Assembly (NCBI GenBank): GCA_934215405.1
Contig: CAKPZU010000107.1
Location: 1 to 7,413 of the forward strand
Direction: 5' to 3'
DNA length: 7,413 bases
From: an uncultured Bacilli bacterium
GTDB taxonomy: Bacteria; Bacillota_I; Bacilli_A; RFN20; CAG-631
Part shown: piece by piece, positions 5,185-7,413 of the stretch
Layout: each line of letters starts with the position of its first letter
Numbering within the stretch: the first letter of the stretch is position 1
Translations under genes and position numbers: made by a program
The notes under the pieces: model-generated
What the model was told of the DNA's origin: nothing
Database searches by the model: none
What the model saw: the letters and a program-made list of their open reading frames with translations, nothing else

Positions 5185-6696
5185 ATGGAAATTAAAGTAA
5201 ATGAAATTAGTGCCCTTATAAAAGAAGAAATTAAAAATTACGAAAACAAGATTGAATTGCTTGATACAGGAACAGTTATGAGCGTTGGAGATGGTGTAGC
5301 TGTTGTTAGTGGCTTAAAAAATGCTATGCTTTCAGAGCTTGTTATGTTTCCTAATAATATTTTAGGAATGATTTTATCATTAGATGAGGATTCAGTTGGC
5401 GTTGTTATTTTTGGCGATGATTCTAACATTAAAGAAGAAGATATCGTTACAAGGACAAAAAAGATTGTTGAAATCCCAGTAGGTGATGGCTTTTTAGGAA
5501 GAGTTGTTAATCCACTTGGTCAACCAATTGATGGACTAGGAAAAATAGAGTCAAATAAAACTCGTCCAATTGAAAGAATTGCTCCAGGTGTTATTACTCG
5601 TCAGTCTGTTAATACCCCTTTACAAACAGGAATTAAAGCTATTGATTCAATGATTCCAATTGGAAGAGGACAAAGAGAATTAATTATTGGTGATAGGCAA
5701 ACTGGAAAAACAGCTATTGCTATTGATACAATTATTAATCAAAAAAATAAAGGTGTTAAATGTGTTTACGTAGCCATTGGTCAAAAGGCTTCAACAGTTG
5801 CGCAAGTTGTTGAAAAGCTAAGAGTTCATGGTGCTTTAAGCTATACAACAATTGTTTCAGCAACAGCTAGTGAAATGGCACCTCTTCAATATATAGCTCC
5901 TTACTCAGGGGTTACTTTAGCTGAAGAGTGGATGGAACAAGGACAAGATGTTTTAATTGTTTATGATGATTTAAGTAAGCATGCGGTTGCTTATAGAACA
6001 CTTTCATTATTATTAAGACGTTCTCCGGGCCGTGAGGCTTATCCTGGTGATGTTTTCTATTTACATTCAAGATTACTTGAAAGAGCGGCTAAGCTATCAC
6101 ATGAATATGGTGGTGGCTCAATTACCGCTTTACCAATAATTGAAACACAAGCTGGCGATATTTCTGCTTATATTCCAACAAACGTTATTTCAATTACCGA
6201 TGGTCAAATATTCTTACAAGCTGATTTATTTGCTTCTGGTCAAAGACCTGCTATTGATACTGGACTTTCTGTATCTCGTGTTGGAAGTGCTGCTCAAATT
6301 AAAGCAATTAAGCAGGTTTCAGGTACAATTAAGATTGAACTTGCAAACTATCGTGAATTACAAGCATTTGCTCAATTTGGCTCAGACTTAGATAAAGCAA
6401 CTAAGGATGTACTTGATCATGGTGCTAAGGTTTATGAGCTATTAAAGCAAAAGCAATATGATTCAATGGATGTTTATGATCAAGTGCTACAGTTATTTAC
6501 AGCTAAATATAGGTATATAAAAAAGGTACCACTTGAAAAAATTAATGATTATGAAAGCTCATTATTAACATATATGCATGCAAGTCATCAGGATGTAATT
6601 GATGATATTAAGAAAAATGAAAAAATTACTGATGAAGCATTAAATAAATTAAAAGAAATAATTGAAAAATTTACAGATGATTATGTAAATGAATAG
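5185..6696 (+). CDS. atpA: F1Fo ATP synthase subunit alpha
   Basis: The non-catalytic nucleotide-binding subunit, three copies of which alternate with beta in the F1 head. At 503 residues it is full length. An N-terminal beta-barrel region (about 25-95) contains GTVMSVGDGVAVVSGL, followed by the nucleotide-binding domain with P-loop GDRQTGKT at 169-176 (Lys175, Thr176), the Walker B-type strand VLIVYDD at 256-262, and SPGREAYPGDVFYLHSRLLE around 280-299. The arginine finger is Arg365 in SVSRVGSAAQ, which reaches into the catalytic site of beta. The C-terminal helical domain (from about 380) is complete. GGGGA at 5172-5176, eight bases before the ATG and inside the atpH end, supports the start. 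The TAG stop is the only non-TAA stop in the window and forms part of the atpG ribosome binding site. Confidence 0.99.
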   Translation: MEIKVNEISALIKEEIKNYENKIELLDTGTVMSVGDGVAVVSGLKNAMLSELVMFPNNILGMILSLDEDSVGVVIFGDDSNIKEEDIVTRTKKIVEIPVGDGFLGRVVNPLGQPIDGLGKIESNKTRPIERIAPGVITRQSVNTPLQTGIKAIDSMIPIGRGQRELIIGDRQTGKTAIAIDTIINQKNKGVKCVYVAIGQKASTVAQVVEKLRVHGALSYTTIVSATASEMAPLQYIAPYSGVTLAEEWMEQGQDVLIVYDDLSKHAVAYRTLSLLLRRSPGREAYPGDVFYLHSRLLERAAKLSHEYGGGSITALPIIETQAGDISAYIPTNVISITDGQIFLQADLFASGQRPAIDTGLSVSRVGSAAQIKAIKQVSGTIKIELANYRELQAFAQFGSDLDKATKDVLDHGAKVYELLKQKQYDSMDVYDQVLQLFTAKYRYIKKVPLEKINDYESSLLTYMHASHQDVIDDIKKNEKITDEALNKLKEIIEKFTDDYVNE

Positions 6697-6702
6697 GAGG
6701 TG
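6695..6702 (+). promoter_or_regulatory. Strong ribosome binding site of atpG overlapping the atpA stop
   Basis: AGGAGGTG at 6695-6702 is a near-perfect complement of the 16S 3' end and lies six bases before the atpG ATG. Its first two bases are the last two of the atpA TAG stop codon, so ribosomes ending atpA sit directly on the atpG start site. Confidence 0.8.
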
Positions 6703-6708
6703 TTATTT

Positions 6709-7413
6709 ATGGCAATGAATCTTTTGCAAACAAAAAATAGAATACGTTCTGTTGCTTCAACAAAAAAGATAACTAAAGCTATGGAGCTTGTTGCAACGTC
6801 GAAATTAAAAAAAGCTAAAGATTTAAATTATAAGCTAACACCATATAAAAATGAAGTTTTTGAAATAATTGCCTATTGTGCTAACAATGTATTAGATAAA
6901 GATTATAAATATTTTAAGGAAAATAAAAGTGATAAGGAATTAAATATTGTTATTACTTCAACGCTTGGCTTATGTGGCGGCTACAATATAGCTGTCGAAA
7001 AATTTGTAAAAGAAAATATAAGTAAAAATGATGATTTAATTGTTTTAGGAAGTAAGGGTGTAAGGTTTTTTACTTCAAAGGGCTATAATGTAGTAAAATC
7101 ATTTACAGAGCTTCCATCATTTAATTTACAAGAATCAATTTCTAGTGTCATTGCTCAATATGTAATTGCTAATTTCTTAAATTTAAAATATAAAAAGATT
7201 AATTTAATATATACAAAATTTATTAATTCATTAACGTTTGAACCTACAAGTATGCAATTACTACCAATTACTTCTTTAGTTGAAGTGAAAAAGATTAATA
7301 AGGAATTATTGCTTGAGCCTTCTGCTGAGGAGGTATTAGATACATTAGTTCCATTTTATATTGAAACTTCAATAAAAACATTACTATTTGAATCAATGCT
7401 ATCTGAACAAGCA
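6709..7413 (+). CDS. atpG: F1Fo ATP synthase subunit gamma, N-terminal part (3' end outside window)
   Basis: Gamma is the central shaft that rotates inside the alpha/beta head and transmits torque to the c-ring. The frame is open for 235 codons to the window edge; a usual gamma has about 285 residues, so roughly 50 are missing. The N-terminal shaft helix is clear (LLQTKNRIRSVASTKKITKA, then MELVATSKLKKA). The globular Rossmann-like part carries TSTLGLCGGYN around 83-93, where many gammas read SDRGLCG, so the usual Asp is replaced. The fragment ends in LLFESMLSEQA, the start of the conserved C-terminal shaft helix. The ATG at 6709 is fixed by AGGAGGTG six bases upstream. Subunits beta (atpD) and epsilon (atpC) would be expected after it. 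Confidence 0.97.
   Translation, partial: MAMNLLQTKNRIRSVASTKKITKAMELVATSKLKKAKDLNYKLTPYKNEVFEIIAYCANNVLDKDYKYFKENKSDKELNIVITSTLGLCGGYNIAVEKFVKENISKNDDLIVLGSKGVRFFTSKGYNVVKSFTELPSFNLQESISSVIAQYVIANFLNLKYKKINLIYTKFINSLTFEPTSMQLLPITSLVEVKKINKELLLEPSAEEVLDTLVPFYIETSIKTLLFESMLSEQA

Noticed and set aside
5238..5429. 63-codon open frame on the minus strand inside atpA
   Set aside because: It is antisense to the conserved beta-barrel region of subunit alpha, and the translation shows no recognisable domain.
6140..6391. 83-codon open frame on the plus strand inside atpA
   Set aside because: It is an alternate frame of the highly conserved alpha region around the arginine finger. Its Leu-rich translation is an out-of-frame artefact.
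1..7413. Mobile element, CRISPR array, RNA gene or defence island
   Set aside because: No terminal inverted repeats, transposase or integrase motifs, spaced repeats or tRNA/rRNA-like segments were seen. All genes run in one direction with uniform composition and core functions.

Overview
This window is a stretch of ordinary chromosome from a very AT-rich, low-GC Gram-positive bacterium of the Bacilli/Erysipelotrichia/Mollicutes-like part of the Firmicutes. The evidence is a strong A/T preference in third codon positions, purine-rich AGGAGG-type ribosome binding sites, a CwlD-type cell-wall amidase directly after rpsI, and a tsaC-rpiB-atpI-atp gene order. Eleven complete gene ends are visible: ten TAA, one TAG, no TGA. 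All seven Trp codons in the complete genes are TGG, so the standard bacterial code fits and the mycoplasma code does not. The genus cannot be named from the sequence alone.

Layout, all on the + strand. (1) Positions 1-241: the 3' end of rpsI (ribosomal protein S9) and a clear intrinsic terminator. (2) 276-1362: a two-gene envelope unit made of a membrane-anchored or secreted N-acetylmuramoyl-L-alanine amidase and an unrecognised 131-residue protein with one membrane segment. (3) 1418-2895: a probable promoter, then tsaC (tRNA threonylcarbamoyladenosine synthesis), rpiB (pentose-phosphate isomerase family) and an AtpI-like membrane protein, packed with a 1-nt gap and a 14-nt overlap. (4) 2916-7413: a good extended -10 promoter, then the F1Fo ATP synthase operon atpB-atpE-atpF-atpH-atpA-atpG (subunits a, c, b, delta, alpha, gamma). 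The window ends inside atpG; atpD and atpC are expected beyond it.

The ATP synthase genes work as one complex. Subunits a, b and c form the membrane Fo sector, delta and b form the peripheral stalk, and alpha and gamma belong to the F1 motor. The AtpI-like protein probably helps assemble the c-ring. No mobile element, CRISPR array, RNA gene or foreign-looking island is visible, and no intergenic gap is longer than about 110 bases.

The most notable signal is in the c subunit. It has a second carboxylate (Glu41) in helix 1 facing the usual ion-binding Glu74-Thr75 pair in helix 2, an arrangement like the two-carboxylate rotor described in Fusobacterium nucleatum. This raises the possibility of a Na+-coupled ATP synthase. 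Weaker points are the unknown protein after the amidase, motif substitutions in RpiB, and a long N-terminal segment before the membrane helix of subunit b.
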